From Pelagicoccus sp. SDUM812002 (GTDB taxonomy: Bacteria; Verrucomicrobiota; Verrucomicrobiia; Opitutales; Opitutaceae), in NCBI RefSeq assembly GCF_031127835.1, contig NZ_JARXHX010000020.1, forward strand, positions 1 to 64,000: a stretch of DNA of 64,000 bases, in the 5' to 3' direction. The position numbers were made by a program, and so were the translations under genes. Each line of letters starts with the position of its first letter. Within the stretch, counting starts at the first letter, position 1. Below the pieces are notes generated by a model, which searched no databases, had not been told where the DNA came from, and saw only the letters and a list, made by a program, of their open reading frames with translations. Below are positions 26,272-35,351 of this stretch, one piece after another.

Positions 26272-28245
26272 CTACTTGGCAGTCGCGACGATGTTCGCAG
26301 CTGTCATGCCGAGAATCTCCATGACAGTGTCTCCCGGAGCGCTGATACCGAAGCGATCAATACCAATGACCTTGCCTTCTGTACCTACATACTTGTACCA
26401 GAGACCAGAAACACCCGCTTCAATCGCGATGCGCTTGGCACAAGCTTTCGGGAGGACAGATTCTTTGTAATCGTCACTCTGACCATCGAAACGAAGCATC
26501 GACGGCATGGAAACCACACGCGTGCCCCCTCCCATTTCCTCGGCCGCCTTGATCGCGTGCTGAAGTTCGGAACCCGTGGCTATGAGAATCGTCTCGAGCC
26601 CAGCGGTCTCCTTTTTGATAACATAACCTCCCTTGAGAACACCCTTACGACGTTCCTCAGCGGATGCCGTTGTGATGTTTGGAATGTTCTGTCGCGTTAG
26701 GGAAAGCATGGTCGGACCGTCGAGCCGCTCCATCGCTGCCACGAACGCGCCAGCGGTTTCCTCCGCGTCACCTGGACGAATCACGTCCAGGTTCGGAATC
26801 ACGCGAAGACCAGACACCGTTTCAACCGGCTGGTGAGTGGGGCCATCCTCGCCCACACCTACAGAATCGTGCGTAAAGATGTAGATAGTCGGCAGTCCAG
26901 CAAGGGCAGCCAAGCGAATCGAGGGACGACAGTAATCGGCAAAGACCATGAAAGTAGCACCGGAAGCACGGAAAATTCCGTCGTAGGCGATACCATTCAT
27001 CAAAGCGCCCATCGCGTGCTCGCGAATACCGAAGAGTAGGTTACGGCCTGTTTCGCTGCCTGGCAGGAAGTCGCCGCCATCCTTGATGTAGTTCTTCGTA
27101 GAACCGTGAAGATCAGCCGAACCGGAAATAAGCTCTGGTCGAGCCTTCGCGATCGGTTGCAAAACAGATGAGCCCGAAGCACGAGTCGCTGCCTTGGTAT
27201 CATCGGCGGTCACCGGGATCGCAGCAAAAAGCTCATCCACGTCAATCGGAGCCGCAGCACCCGTTTCTAGCTGAGAGGCTAGCTCTGCGTTAGCAGACTT
27301 CCACGCGTTATAGGTTTCGAGCCAAGCTTCATAAGCGGTTACCCGCTCCGCCTTTTTGGTGGCGAAAAACTCCCGAACCTCTTCCGAGACGAAGAATGTC
27401 TCTTCGGGAAGCCCAAGCCCCTTTCGAGCTGCCGCGGCAAACTTGGCGCCACCTTCGCCATGTCCGGCACTGGTACCTGCCACTTCTGGAATCCCGCGCC
27501 CGATTTCCGTTTTGCAGATAATGAGCTGAGGTTTGCCAGTCGCCGCCTTTGCCGTGGCATAAGCATCAGAAATCGCTTCGAAATCGTGCCCGTCGATGGT
27601 CACCACGTTCCACCCAATGGCTTCGTAGCGAGCCGCTGCATCTTCGCTTTGCGTCTTCTCGGCCATGGCGTCGAGCGTGACGTCGTTCGAATCATAGAAA
27701 AGGATGAGGTTATCGAGCTTGAGGTGACCGGCGAGAGCGGAAGCTTCTTGCGCGACCCCTTCCTGCAAGCAGCCGTCGCCAGCGAGAACCACGATGTGGT
27801 TGTCGATGATCTTGTGTTCGGCTGTATTGTACTTGGCAGCGGCCATCTTACCAGAGATCGCAAAGCCAACACCGTTGCCTACTCCTTGACCGAGAGGGCC
27901 AGTGGTACATTCCACGCCCGGAGTTTCCTTGAACTCGGGGTGGCCCGGAGTCTTGGAGTGCAGCTGGCGGAAGTTCTTCAATTCCTCGAGCGGAAGATCG
28001 AATCCTGCGAGGTGAAGCCAGCTGTAAACGAACATGCTACCGTGTCCTGCCGATAGGATGAAACGGTCGCGATTCACCCAGCGAGGTTGGTCAGGGTTGA
28101 TGCTCAACGCATCGCCGAATAGGACGGAGCCGATTTCAGCGGCGCCGAGCGGAAGACCAAGGTGGCCTGAGGAACAGGCATGCACCGCATCGATAGCGAG
28201 TCCACGCGCTTGAGTAGCGGCTTTCTGGAGGAGTTCTTTGTTCAT
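26272..28245 (-). CDS. tkt: Transketolase
   Basis: The 657-residue enzyme is a thiamine-diphosphate protein of the pentose-phosphate pathway. Visible signatures are [13 protein letters not shown] near the N-terminus, the ThDP/Mg motif [13 protein letters not shown] with the following [10 protein letters not shown], and the [11 protein letters not shown] segment of the second domain. Length is normal for bacterial Tkt. It exchanges two-carbon units between ketose and aldose phosphates, feeding pentose (and so PRPP for the polyprenyl-pentose pathway) and erythrose-4-P supply. It appears monocistronic, with its own terminator and a 270-base upstream gap. Confidence 0.97.
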   Translation of the reverse strand: MNKELLQKAATQARGLAIDAVHACSSGHLGLPLGAAEIGSVLFGDALSINPDQPRWVNRDRFILSAGHGSMFVYSWLHLAGFDLPLEELKNFRQLHSKTPGHPEFKETPGVECTTGPLGQGVGNGVGFAISGKMAAAKYNTAEHKIIDNHIVVLAGDGCLQEGVAQEASALAGHLKLDNLILFYDSNDVTLDAMAEKTQSEDAAARYEAIGWNVVTIDGHDFEAISDAYATAKAATGKPQLIICKTEIGRGIPEVAGTSAGHGEGGAKFAAAARKGLGLPEETFFVSEEVREFFATKKAERVTAYEAWLETYNAWKSANAELASQLETGAAAPIDVDELFAAIPVTADDTKAATRASGSSVLQPIAKARPELISGSADLHGSTKNYIKDGGDFLPGSETGRNLLFGIREHAMGALMNGIAYDGIFRASGATFMVFADYCRPSIRLAALAGLPTIYIFTHDSVGVGEDGPTHQPVETVSGLRVIPNLDVIRPGDAEETAGAFVAAMERLDGPTMLSLTRQNIPNITTASAEERRKGVLKGGYVIKKETAGLETILIATGSELQHAIKAAEEMGGGTRVVSMPSMLRFDGQSDDYKESVLPKACAKRIAIEAGVSGLWYKYVGTEGKVIGIDRFGISAPGDTVMEILGMTAANIVATAK

Positions 28246-28518
28246 AGATCGTTCTAGGGTGAATCTTATTGAAATTCGAAAGGGCTAGAGCATCACCGCA
28301 CCCGCAAGGGTTTCAAGTCTCAAGGAGGCAAAGATCCTAAACCGTTGCGCTAAAATGAGACGAAGACCCAAATCAATGAAGCATCCTCAATAGAAACCCG
28401 AATACAGCTAATAGATCAGGTAAAACCGAGCTTCATTCCCACGCTCGCGAAGCAAGATCCATTTCCCGCGGTAGCGGGCTCGAGGCTAGAACAGAATTTT
28501 GCTCCCACTGTCCACTTA
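28246..28518. other. Intergenic region upstream of tkt
   Basis: The 273 bases between the tkt start and the rplS terminator hold no recognisable gene. They must include the tkt promoter, but no clear consensus box was found on the minus strand. Confidence 0.4.
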
Positions 28519-28551
28519 CAAAAAAGCCGCCTTCCAATTACGGAGGCGGCT
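28519..28551 (-). terminator. Intrinsic terminator of the trmD-rplS operon
   Basis: Stem AGCCGCCTTC (28525-28534) pairs with GGAGGCGGCT (28542-28551), with one mismatch; the complement of the A-run at 28520-28525 supplies the U-tract on the minus strand. It lies just downstream of rplS. Confidence 0.85.
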
Positions 28552-28579
28552 CTTCAAAAGCGTGTAGAATAGCAGAGGA

Positions 28580-28945
28580 TTAGTGGTTGCCCTTGGCAAG
28601 ACGCTTTTCCTTGACCTGCATTGCCTTCTTACCGACGAGATCACGCAGGTAGTACATGCGAGCACGCATCGTCTTGGATTCCTTGTCGACTTCGATCTTG
28701 GAGACCAATGGGCTGTGAACGGGGAACACCTTTTCAACGCCTTCACCGTAAGAGATGCGACGAACCGTAAAGGTGCGGTTGATGCCGGATCCTTTGAGAG
28801 CGATTACGATACCAGCGAAAATCTGGATACGCTCCTTACCACCTTCGACTACGCGGGTGTGGACCTTGACGCCATCGCCTACCTTGAAGGGAGTGACATC
28901 TGCTTTTAGGTGCTCTTTTGTTACTTCGTTTACTGCTGCGTTCAT
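28580..28945 (-). CDS. rplS: 50S ribosomal protein L19
   Basis: This 121-residue protein has the L19 blocks FKVGDGVKVHTRVVEG, GIVIALKGSGINRTFTVRR and the C-terminal RARMYYLRDLVGK. L19 sits at the interface of the two ribosomal subunits. Its start codon overlaps the stop of trmD by four bases, so the two are translationally coupled, as in the common bacterial trmD-rplS arrangement. Confidence 0.98.
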   Translation of the reverse strand: MNAAVNEVTKEHLKADVTPFKVGDGVKVHTRVVEGGKERIQIFAGIVIALKGSGINRTFTVRRISYGEGVEKVFPVHSPLVSKIEVDKESKTMRARMYYLRDLVGKKAMQVKEKRLAKGNH

Positions 28946-29619
28946 GGTGAATCCTCTAATAAATCTGGTCTGCGATTGCGCGTTCTTTCTTCTCTCTCAC
29001 GCTGCCGCCATTTCTCGATTTCTGCATGGTTTCCCGAGAGCAGAACCTCTGGAATTGGCATGTTTCGAAACACCGCTGGGCGCGTGAATTGTGGAAAGTC
29101 GAGCAAGTTGTCTTGGAAGCTTTCGTTAGTCAATGACTTTTCTTCCCCTAAAAATCCGGGCAAAAAGCGGCTCAAACAGTCGATCAAAACCGCTGCGGCA
29201 AGAGTCCCATTCGTCAACACGTAGTCCCCGATGCTAACCTCTTGGTCTATCAAATTTTCACGCACGCGATCATCGATTCCTTCGTAGTGCCCGCTCACCA
29301 AAAGCAGTCTCTCCTTCTTGGCTAAGTCGCGAGCAAGCTCTGGCGTGAGCGGGTCCCCGTCCGGCGCCAAGTAAATGCGGTGGGTTCGGGGAGTCTGGAT
29401 TTCCTCGATCGCGTCAAAAAGCGGCTCTGGCATCAGGACCATGCCAGCACCACCTCCGAAAGGGCGATCATCGACTTGATTGTGCTTGCCCTTCGACCAA
29501 TCGCGAAGGTTGTGCACCTCGACGTCGAGAACCCCACGCTTCACCCCGCGACCCATCATGCTCTCGGAAAGGAAACCATCCAGCATCTGGGGAAACAGGG
29601 TTAAAACATCGATCTTCAT
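28942..29619 (-). CDS. trmD: tRNA (guanine-N1-)-methyltransferase
   Basis: The 225-residue SPOUT methyltransferase makes m1G37 in tRNAs, preventing frameshifts. Family blocks are MKIDVLTLFPQML, DDRPFGGGAGMV, LVSGHYEGIDDRV and the SIGDYVLTNGTLAA knot. The C-terminal domain has QFTRPAVF and EVLLSGNHAEIEKWR. It overlaps rplS by four bases. A terminator separates it from rpsP upstream, and rimM, which lies between rpsP and trmD in many bacteria, is absent here. Confidence 0.97.
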   Translation of the reverse strand: MKIDVLTLFPQMLDGFLSESMMGRGVKRGVLDVEVHNLRDWSKGKHNQVDDRPFGGGAGMVLMPEPLFDAIEEIQTPRTHRIYLAPDGDPLTPELARDLAKKERLLLVSGHYEGIDDRVRENLIDQEVSIGDYVLTNGTLAAAVLIDCLSRFLPGFLGEEKSLTNESFQDNLLDFPQFTRPAVFRNMPIPEVLLSGNHAEIEKWRQREREERTRNRRPDLLEDSP

Positions 29620-29713
29620 GGGAAAGGTTATCAGTGAGCGAATACGTCGCTTCTATATAATAATGTAGCGGCCGGGCTCTGCCTCCTATCTCAGGAAGCA
29701 AACTACCCTCAGA

Positions 29714-29750
29714 AATAAACAAACCCGGCGTTTTCAGAGAAAGCCGGGTT
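29714..29750 (-). terminator. Intrinsic terminator between rpsP and trmD
   Basis: A perfect stem AACCCGGC (29722-29729) / GCCGGGTT (29743-29750) is followed on the minus strand by a U-rich run (complement of AAATAAACAAA). It ends rpsP transcription, so trmD should have its own promoter in 29620-29713 or depend on read-through. Confidence 0.85.
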
Positions 29751-29784
29751 CGGAAAGTGTGACTAAAGGGACCTGCCCTCTGCC

Positions 29785-30054
29785 TTACGCTTCAGCAGTC
29801 GCTGCCTGCTCTTTGCGAGCACGCTTGATGAGCGAATTTGAAGTATCGGTCGGCTGGGCGCCCACGGACATCCAATACTCCGCACGCTCTACGTTGAGCT
29901 CGAGCTGCTTAGCTGCGTCTTTTTGCTTCGGCAGGTAAGTACCGAGCTTTTCAACGAAGCGTCCATCGCGGCGTCCGCGTGCTTCCGCTACCACTACTCG
30001 GTAGACTGGTTCGTGTGTTGCGCCTGCGCGTTGAAGTTTGATCTTAAGTGCCAT
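29785..30054 (-). CDS. rpsP: 30S ribosomal protein S16
   Basis: The 89-residue protein begins MALKIKLQRAGATHEPVYR and contains VVAEARGRRDGRFVEKLG, the S16 signature, with an Ala/Glu-rich tail. S16 helps assemble the 30S body. It is divergent from ychF, with the promoters of both in 30055-30148. A terminator directly downstream separates it from trmD, unlike the classic rpsP-rimM-trmD-rplS operon. Confidence 0.98.
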   Translation of the reverse strand: MALKIKLQRAGATHEPVYRVVVAEARGRRDGRFVEKLGTYLPKQKDAAKQLELNVERAEYWMSVGAQPTDTSNSLIKRARKEQAATAEA

Positions 30055-30148
30055 CTTTGCGTCTCCTAGAAAATTGGAAAAGGTGGCGAAGATTAATCAA
30101 AAATGAATCTTGTCAAGCAACATCCAATCCAATGATCTTTCCGCCCTT

Positions 30149-31252
30149 ATGCTGAAAGCTGGTATCGTCGGTCTTCCTAACGTTGGCAAGTCAACTCTCT
30201 TCAATGCGCTCACTCGTACGCGCAAGGCGGAGTCTGCTAACTACCCCTTTTGCACCATCGACCCCAACGTGGGCGTGGTCAACGTGCCGGACGCCCGTTT
30301 GCAGGTGCTGCAGAAGATCGCTGGGACCAATGTTGTCATCCCTGCCGCCATCGAATTCGTCGACATCGCTGGTCTCGTGGAAGGTGCCAGCAAAGGGGAA
30401 GGCCTTGGCAACAAGTTTCTCGCCAACATCCGAGAAACCGACGCTATCGTGCAAGTCGTACGCTGCTTTGAGAACGACGACATCGTGCACAGCATGGGCT
30501 CGGTCGACCCCATTCGCGATATTGAGATTATTAATACAGAGCTCATCCTCTGCGACTTGGAATCCGTCGAGCGCCAAAAAGAGAAACTCGTTAAGAAAGT
30601 CCGCTCAGGCGACAAGGAAGCGGCTGCCACCGTGGAACTGATCGATCGCCTACTCCCCCACTTCAACGACGGAAAGCCAGCCAACACTCTGGAAATGTCC
30701 AAGGAGGAGCTCGAAATTCTCAAGGGACTCCACCTCCTCTCATCAAAATCTGTAATCTATGCGGCCAACGTCATGGAGGACGACCTCGCCGAAGCAGACG
30801 CGAATCCTTTTGTAACCAAGGTGCGCGAATACGCAAAGTCCGCCCACGATGCCGGGTGCGTGGTCATTTCCGCTCAAATCGAATCCGAGCTAATCGACCT
30901 TTCGGACGAGGACGCTAAGGAATTCCTCGCCGACCTCGGAGTGGACGATTCGGGCGTTTCGCTACTAATTCGCGAGTCGTACGCGCTGCTCGGCCTCAAG
31001 ACCTACTTCACCGCCGGCGAAAAGGAAGTGCGGGCTTGGACTTTCGAGGAGGGTATGACCGCTCCCCAATGTGCCGGAGTCATCCATACCGATTTCGAAA
31101 AAGGTTTCATCAAAGCAGAAGTGGTTGCTTACGACGACCTCAGCTCGCTAGGCAGCGTTTCCGCGGCACGCGACGCGGGTAAATATCGCCTCGAAGGTAA
31201 GGAATATCTTTTTAAAGACGGCGATGTTGCGGTTTTCCGATTTAACAACTGA
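30149..31252 (+). CDS. ychF: Ribosome-binding ATPase YchF
   Basis: The ATG at 30149 gives a 367-residue protein starting MLKAGIVGLPNVGKSTLF, the usual YchF N-terminus; an in-frame TTG at 30110 would add 13 extra residues. The G1 loop GLPNVGKS, the FVDIAGLVEGASKGEGLG switch region and the C-terminal TGS domain (TYFTAGEKEVRAWTF ... ADCAGVIHTDFEKGFI-like APQCAGVIHTDFEKGFI) are present. YchF/OLA1 proteins bind ATP and ribosomes and affect stress responses. It is divergent from rpsP. Confidence 0.97.
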   Translation: MLKAGIVGLPNVGKSTLFNALTRTRKAESANYPFCTIDPNVGVVNVPDARLQVLQKIAGTNVVIPAAIEFVDIAGLVEGASKGEGLGNKFLANIRETDAIVQVVRCFENDDIVHSMGSVDPIRDIEIINTELILCDLESVERQKEKLVKKVRSGDKEAAATVELIDRLLPHFNDGKPANTLEMSKEELEILKGLHLLSSKSVIYAANVMEDDLAEADANPFVTKVREYAKSAHDAGCVVISAQIESELIDLSDEDAKEFLADLGVDDSGVSLLIRESYALLGLKTYFTAGEKEVRAWTFEEGMTAPQCAGVIHTDFEKGFIKAEVVAYDDLSSLGSVSAARDAGKYRLEGKEYLFKDGDVAVFRFNN

Positions 31253-31416
31253 ACTTAGGGACCTTTTCGAGGTCTGTTTGCCCAGCGAAATCAGGATTAA
31301 GTCGTACCCGTCCCACATTTTCCTACAGAGCGGCAGGAATGGAGCGATTTATTCAAAACGTCGCCCCTTGTAATTAACGCAAAAGCAGCGACCTTAGGCC
31401 CAAAAGCAGCAACTAG

Positions 31417-32301
31417 ATGTACGACCGATCATACATGACACCCAGTTCCGATGATACAGCGAAAAAAACGCTAACTTGGATCATCGGAGCGAATGTAGTC
31501 GTTTTCGTTCTGCAAAACATCTTCGACCTTTCGGGCGGACCGGGAATCGTAGCTCGATTCTTCGCCTTCCACCACGATTCGTTGCAGAGCGGCATGGTCT
31601 GGACGCCGATCACCTACTCCTTTCTGCACAGCACAGGGAGCCTGTTGCCGTTGCATCTCATTTTCAATATGGTCGTGATCTACTTTTTCGGTAGAGCAGC
31701 CATGACCGCTCTCGGTCAGAAACGCTTTCTCCAACTCTACTTCGGAGCTGTCTTAGTAGGAGGATTAGCGTGGTTCGCAGCCAGTTTCGTTTCCGGAGCT
31801 GGTTCGGTTATCGGGGCCTCCGCTGCCGCCTCTGCCCTTCTCATCTTTTTCGCCTGCCTCAATCCAGACCGCGAAGTGCTTCTCTTCTTCGTTATTCCAG
31901 TCAAGCCTCGCTACCTGGCATACTTTTACGTGGGGATCGGAATATTAGGTCTCTTTTTCCAAGAGCTTTTTGCGAAGGGTCCCAACGCCGTAGCCCATTC
32001 CGCCCACCTGGGGGGAATGCTCTTCGCGTTCCTCTTCCACAAGTACGTCTACCAACCGAATCCTTACGACAATTCCGGCACCGTCTCCTTATCTTTCGCA
32101 CGCTTCTTCAAGAAACGTCCTAAAACCGAGAAGAGCACGTCCGGCTACACCTACCGAGTCAACGTGTCCAGGGATACACGCGACCTGAAAGAAGAGGTCG
32201 ATCGCATTCTCGACAAAATTAACAGCAAGGGTTTCGCCTCACTTTCTTCGAAAGAGAAGGAAGTTTTGGACGAAGCGCGAGATCTGCTAAGGAAACGATA
32301 A
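31417..32301 (+). CDS. Rhomboid-family intramembrane serine protease
   Basis: The 294-residue protein has about six helices. The catalytic dyad is visible: Ser135 in the VIGASAAAS segment (normally G-x-S-G/A) and His197 in AHSAHLGG. The oxyanion-region HLIFNM (80-85) is also present. The cytoplasmic C-terminal part (from about 240) is a soluble helical segment ending in SSKEKEVLDEARDLLRKR, like the short C-terminal domain of many Bacteroidota/Verrucomicrobiota rhomboids. It should cleave membrane-protein substrates within the bilayer. It lies 135 bases before a periplasmic C-terminal processing protease, though each probably has its own promoter. A second, inactive-looking relative is at 35352-36134. 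Confidence 0.9.
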   Translation: MYDRSYMTPSSDDTAKKTLTWIIGANVVVFVLQNIFDLSGGPGIVARFFAFHHDSLQSGMVWTPITYSFLHSTGSLLPLHLIFNMVVIYFFGRAAMTALGQKRFLQLYFGAVLVGGLAWFAASFVSGAGSVIGASAAASALLIFFACLNPDREVLLFFVIPVKPRYLAYFYVGIGILGLFFQELFAKGPNAVAHSAHLGGMLFAFLFHKYVYQPNPYDNSGTVSLSFARFFKKRPKTEKSTSGYTYRVNVSRDTRDLKEEVDRILDKINSKGFASLSSKEKEVLDEARDLLRKR

Positions 32302-32436
32302 GCGGGGAATTTCCATTCCGCGCTGGCAAAAACTGCCGTAATCCGTAGTAAAACAAAACAATTACCAACCCCCGTCGACCGAAATAAGGAATCCAGAACC
32401 CACGCAGTCGACAGACAGAACTCGAACCAGAACCCT

Positions 32437-34746
32437 ATGATCAAGCGCTTAACTGCCGCAGCAGCTTTGCTCGGCCTCGCCATCGTACCCATCAGTTACT
32501 GCGTCACTGCCGTTGACGACGTGACCAAGGGTGAACTGCCTAAATTGGAGAGTACAGCTCTCATGCAAAACGAGGCTCGGCTCATCGTCGAAATGCTCGA
32601 AACCATGCACTTCGAGAGCGCCGAGATTTCAAACGAGACCTTTGCCGAGCTTATCACCCACTTCATGGAGGCACTCGACTACAACAAACTGTTCTACCTT
32701 TCCGAGCACGAGAAAAGTTTCACTGAAAAGTACGGCGACTCACTCGGCTTCAAGTTGCGCTACCAAGGAGAACTGGAAGCCGCCTTCGAGGTTTACACCC
32801 TCTATCGAGACCGTGTGATCACCCGCGTCGATTGGGTGCTCGCTCAACTCGAGAAGGAATGGTCATTCGACGAGGACGAATACTTCATCTACGACCGCAG
32901 CGAGAGTCCTTGGCCCAGCAGCGAAGAGGAGGCAGACGAACTTTGGCGCCTCCGCATCAAGTACGAGTTGCTGCAGGAGATCCTAAACGATAAGACTCAG
33001 GAGGAAGCCAAGGAACGCATCACCAAGCGCTACAAGCGTGTACTCCGCAGCATCTATGAGAATAGCTCGAAAGACGTCCAAGAAATTTTCCTAACGAGCC
33101 TCACAAAGATGTTCGATCCACACTCCAGCTTCCTATCCTCAGATACGCTGGAAGACTTCAACATCAGCATGCGTCTGAAGCTAATAGGTATAGGTGCGAT
33201 GCTAAGCGAAGAGGATGGCTATTGCGTAATTCGCGAACTTGTCCCTGGCGCCCCTGCAATTCGCAGCAAAAAACTCAAGCCGAACGACCGCATCGTCGCC
33301 GTCGCCCAAGAGAATGAGGAACCGGTCGACATCATCGGCATGGGGCTTCGCAAAATTGTTGATCAAATCCGCGGCGAAAAAGGATCGAAGGTTACTCTAA
33401 CAATCATCCCGGCCGACGCTACCGACGATTCCGTGCGCGAGGATGTGGTTATCGTTCGCGATGAAGTTCATATCAATTCCAGCCGCACTACCGGCAAGAT
33501 TTTTGAAGTTCCGGACGCCAATGGAAACTCTAACCCGATCGGCGTCATCGATATACCTACTTTCTACGGTGGGGACGAATACATCGAAAATGGACAACGC
33601 TACACCACAAGCGTCACCGCCGATGTCGAAGAGCTCGTTCTCAAGATGAAGGCAGAGGGCGTACAGGGTATCGTGCTCGACCTTCGTCGCAATGGCGGCG
33701 GACTCCTTGACGAGGCCATCAAAATGACAGGTCTCTTCATCCGACGCGGGCCCGTCGTACAGGTTCGCGAGAAGAGCGGCTACGTCGTCTCCCACATGGA
33801 CCGCGATCCTAAGGTAGCTTACAGTGGCCCGCTAGCCGTGCTCACCTCTCGCTATAGCGCCTCCGCTTCTGAGATCCTAGCGGGGGCCCTGCAAAACTAC
33901 GGTCGCTCCATCACCATCGGAAACTCATCTACCCACGGTAAAGGCACTGTGCAGCAAGTCTTCTCGCTCGACCAATACGTACTGAGAAAGGAGCTCGCCA
34001 ACGACCGTGCTGGAGCCGCTAAGCTCACCATTCGCAAGTTCTATTTACCCAATGGCTTCTCTACTCAAAGAAAAGGAGTCGTACCCGACATCCAACTTCA
34101 CTCCATGGAGGAGGTAACCGCTGTTGGCGAAGCAGATCTTCCGCAATCTCTATCCTGGGACTACATCAAGCCAGTCGCTCGATTCGTGGAAATGACCCTC
34201 AAGAACAGTCTATTGGAAACGCTCACCATGAACAGCGAAGAGAGAGCCAAATCACTCGAGGAATTCAACTTCCTACAGAAACGACTCGACTGGTTTGCCG
34301 AGCGCGAAGAACGGAAACAAATTTCGCTCAACCTTGAAAAGCGCAAAATCATGATGGAGCAGGACGAGGTATTCCTCGACGCAATTAAGGAGGAGCAGCG
34401 ACAGCTCGCCGAAAACAACTACGAATACACAGAGATAAAACTCGACAGTGTAGTTCGCGAAGAAGCCCAGCGAGAACTGGAGGAAGAGGCATCGAAAGCC
34501 GAAGAACCCGAGGTGACAGCAGTCCCAGAGGCCAGCGAAGAAAGCGATCCGGAGGTCGCCGCTGCGGATCCAGAGAATTCTGCGGAAGAAGAAGAAGAGG
34601 AGGAACTTCCCGAGTTCGACATTCAACTTCGCGAGACACTTCGCATCATGACAGAAGCCATCGGCATCGAGCCCGATCCGGTGGACTGGAGTCAACCAGC
34701 ACTCCCGATCGCTTCGAAGTCACGTTTCGAACGGCTGCTCAACTAG
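32437..34746 (+). CDS. prc: C-terminal processing peptidase, Prc/Tsp type (S41A)
   Basis: The protein has 769 residues. An N-terminal signal/anchor is followed by the Prc N-terminal helical domain, a PDZ domain (about residues 245-330; LIGIGAMLSEEDG, VPGAPAIRSKKLKPNDRIVAV), the S41 core and a long charged C-terminal domain. Catalytic residues are the SASASE serines (476/478) and Lys502 in THGKGTVQQ. It degrades or trims periplasmic proteins from their C-terminus. A very acidic tract near residues 690-735 is unusual in extent. A hairpin terminator follows 31 bases after the stop. Confidence 0.93.
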   Translation: MIKRLTAAAALLGLAIVPISYCVTAVDDVTKGELPKLESTALMQNEARLIVEMLETMHFESAEISNETFAELITHFMEALDYNKLFYLSEHEKSFTEKYGDSLGFKLRYQGELEAAFEVYTLYRDRVITRVDWVLAQLEKEWSFDEDEYFIYDRSESPWPSSEEEADELWRLRIKYELLQEILNDKTQEEAKERITKRYKRVLRSIYENSSKDVQEIFLTSLTKMFDPHSSFLSSDTLEDFNISMRLKLIGIGAMLSEEDGYCVIRELVPGAPAIRSKKLKPNDRIVAVAQENEEPVDIIGMGLRKIVDQIRGEKGSKVTLTIIPADATDDSVREDVVIVRDEVHINSSRTTGKIFEVPDANGNSNPIGVIDIPTFYGGDEYIENGQRYTTSVTADVEELVLKMKAEGVQGIVLDLRRNGGGLLDEAIKMTGLFIRRGPVVQVREKSGYVVSHMDRDPKVAYSGPLAVLTSRYSASASEILAGALQNYGRSITIGNSSTHGKGTVQQVFSLDQYVLRKELANDRAGAAKLTIRKFYLPNGFSTQRKGVVPDIQLHSMEEVTAVGEADLPQSLSWDYIKPVARFVEMTLKNSLLETLTMNSEERAKSLEEFNFLQKRLDWFAEREERKQISLNLEKRKIMMEQDEVFLDAIKEEQRQLAENNYEYTEIKLDSVVREEAQRELEEEASKAEEPEVTAVPEASEESDPEVAAADPENSAEEEEEEELPEFDIQLRETLRIMTEAIGIEPDPVDWSQPALPIASKSRFERLLN

Positions 34747-34776
34747 CAAATCCAGAGCAATATTTGAATTCACGAC

Positions 34777-34810
34777 AAAGCCGCCTTCCTTTCAATGGGG
34801 AGGCGGCTTT
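34777..34810. terminator. Bidirectional terminator between prc and the LuxR-type gene
   Basis: Stem AAAGCCGCCT (34777-34786) pairs with AGGCGGCTTT (34801-34810), with further pairing inside. It lies between convergent genes, with short T-runs on both sides of the stem itself. Confidence 0.75.
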
Positions 34811-34841
34811 CGTCTGGAAAGTTCTTTGATGCCGCTAGCGA

Positions 34842-35117
34842 CTACTCAGGCTTGAGCTGCCAATTGTTTGTAAGAGCACAGACAATCGCTGCGTAGCGGT
34901 TCTCTATTCCGAGCTTACGGAAAATGCTTTCGCAGTGTTTTTCCACGGTGCGGTGGCTTATCCCAAGGATGCGACCGATGTCTCCATTAGTCTTGCCTTC
35001 GACGATCCAGAAAAGCACTTGCTTTTCGCGTTTCGTCAATCGATCGAGCTGTTCGACACTAGGAATAGATCTCTCGCGAGCTTCTGGGTCAGTTTCGGAC
35101 AAATGGTTGGATTTCAC
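34842..35117 (-). CDS. Small LuxR-type HTH protein (GerE domain only)
   Basis: This 91-residue protein consists of a short polar leader and one LuxR/GerE DNA-binding domain (LTKREKQVLFWIVEGKTNGDIG, ISHRTVEKHCESIFRKLGI read as separate segments). There is no receiver or autoinducer domain, so it may act as a constitutive or partner-dependent regulator. Convergent to prc and downstream of the pseudo-rhomboid gene on the same strand, but 234 bases away from it. Its targets cannot be inferred. Confidence 0.85.
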   Translation of the reverse strand: MKSNHLSETDPEARERSIPSVEQLDRLTKREKQVLFWIVEGKTNGDIGRILGISHRTVEKHCESIFRKLGIENRYAAIVCALTNNWQLKPE

Positions 35118-35351
35118 AGTTGGATTAGATTCCGGATTACTCCCCTTAAGCCATAACAGCTGCCCAAGGGGCTCGGTCTCTCACGCAGCAGATTCTCTGC
35201 TTCGCAACGCTTCGACCAGAGTTGGATGATTACTTTACGGACTTTTTACTAAGCCCGCTCCTTAACCTTAGTCAATAGTGGATATTTCCAGCCATACTGT
35301 CTCAGGTAATCTACTAGAGCCTTTCGACTGCTTAAAATCGAGCGACTCCAG

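Noticed and set aside
29468-29722. 84-residue minus-strand frame upstream of trmD considered as rimM
   Set aside because: No RimM domain features; it overlaps trmD and the terminator.
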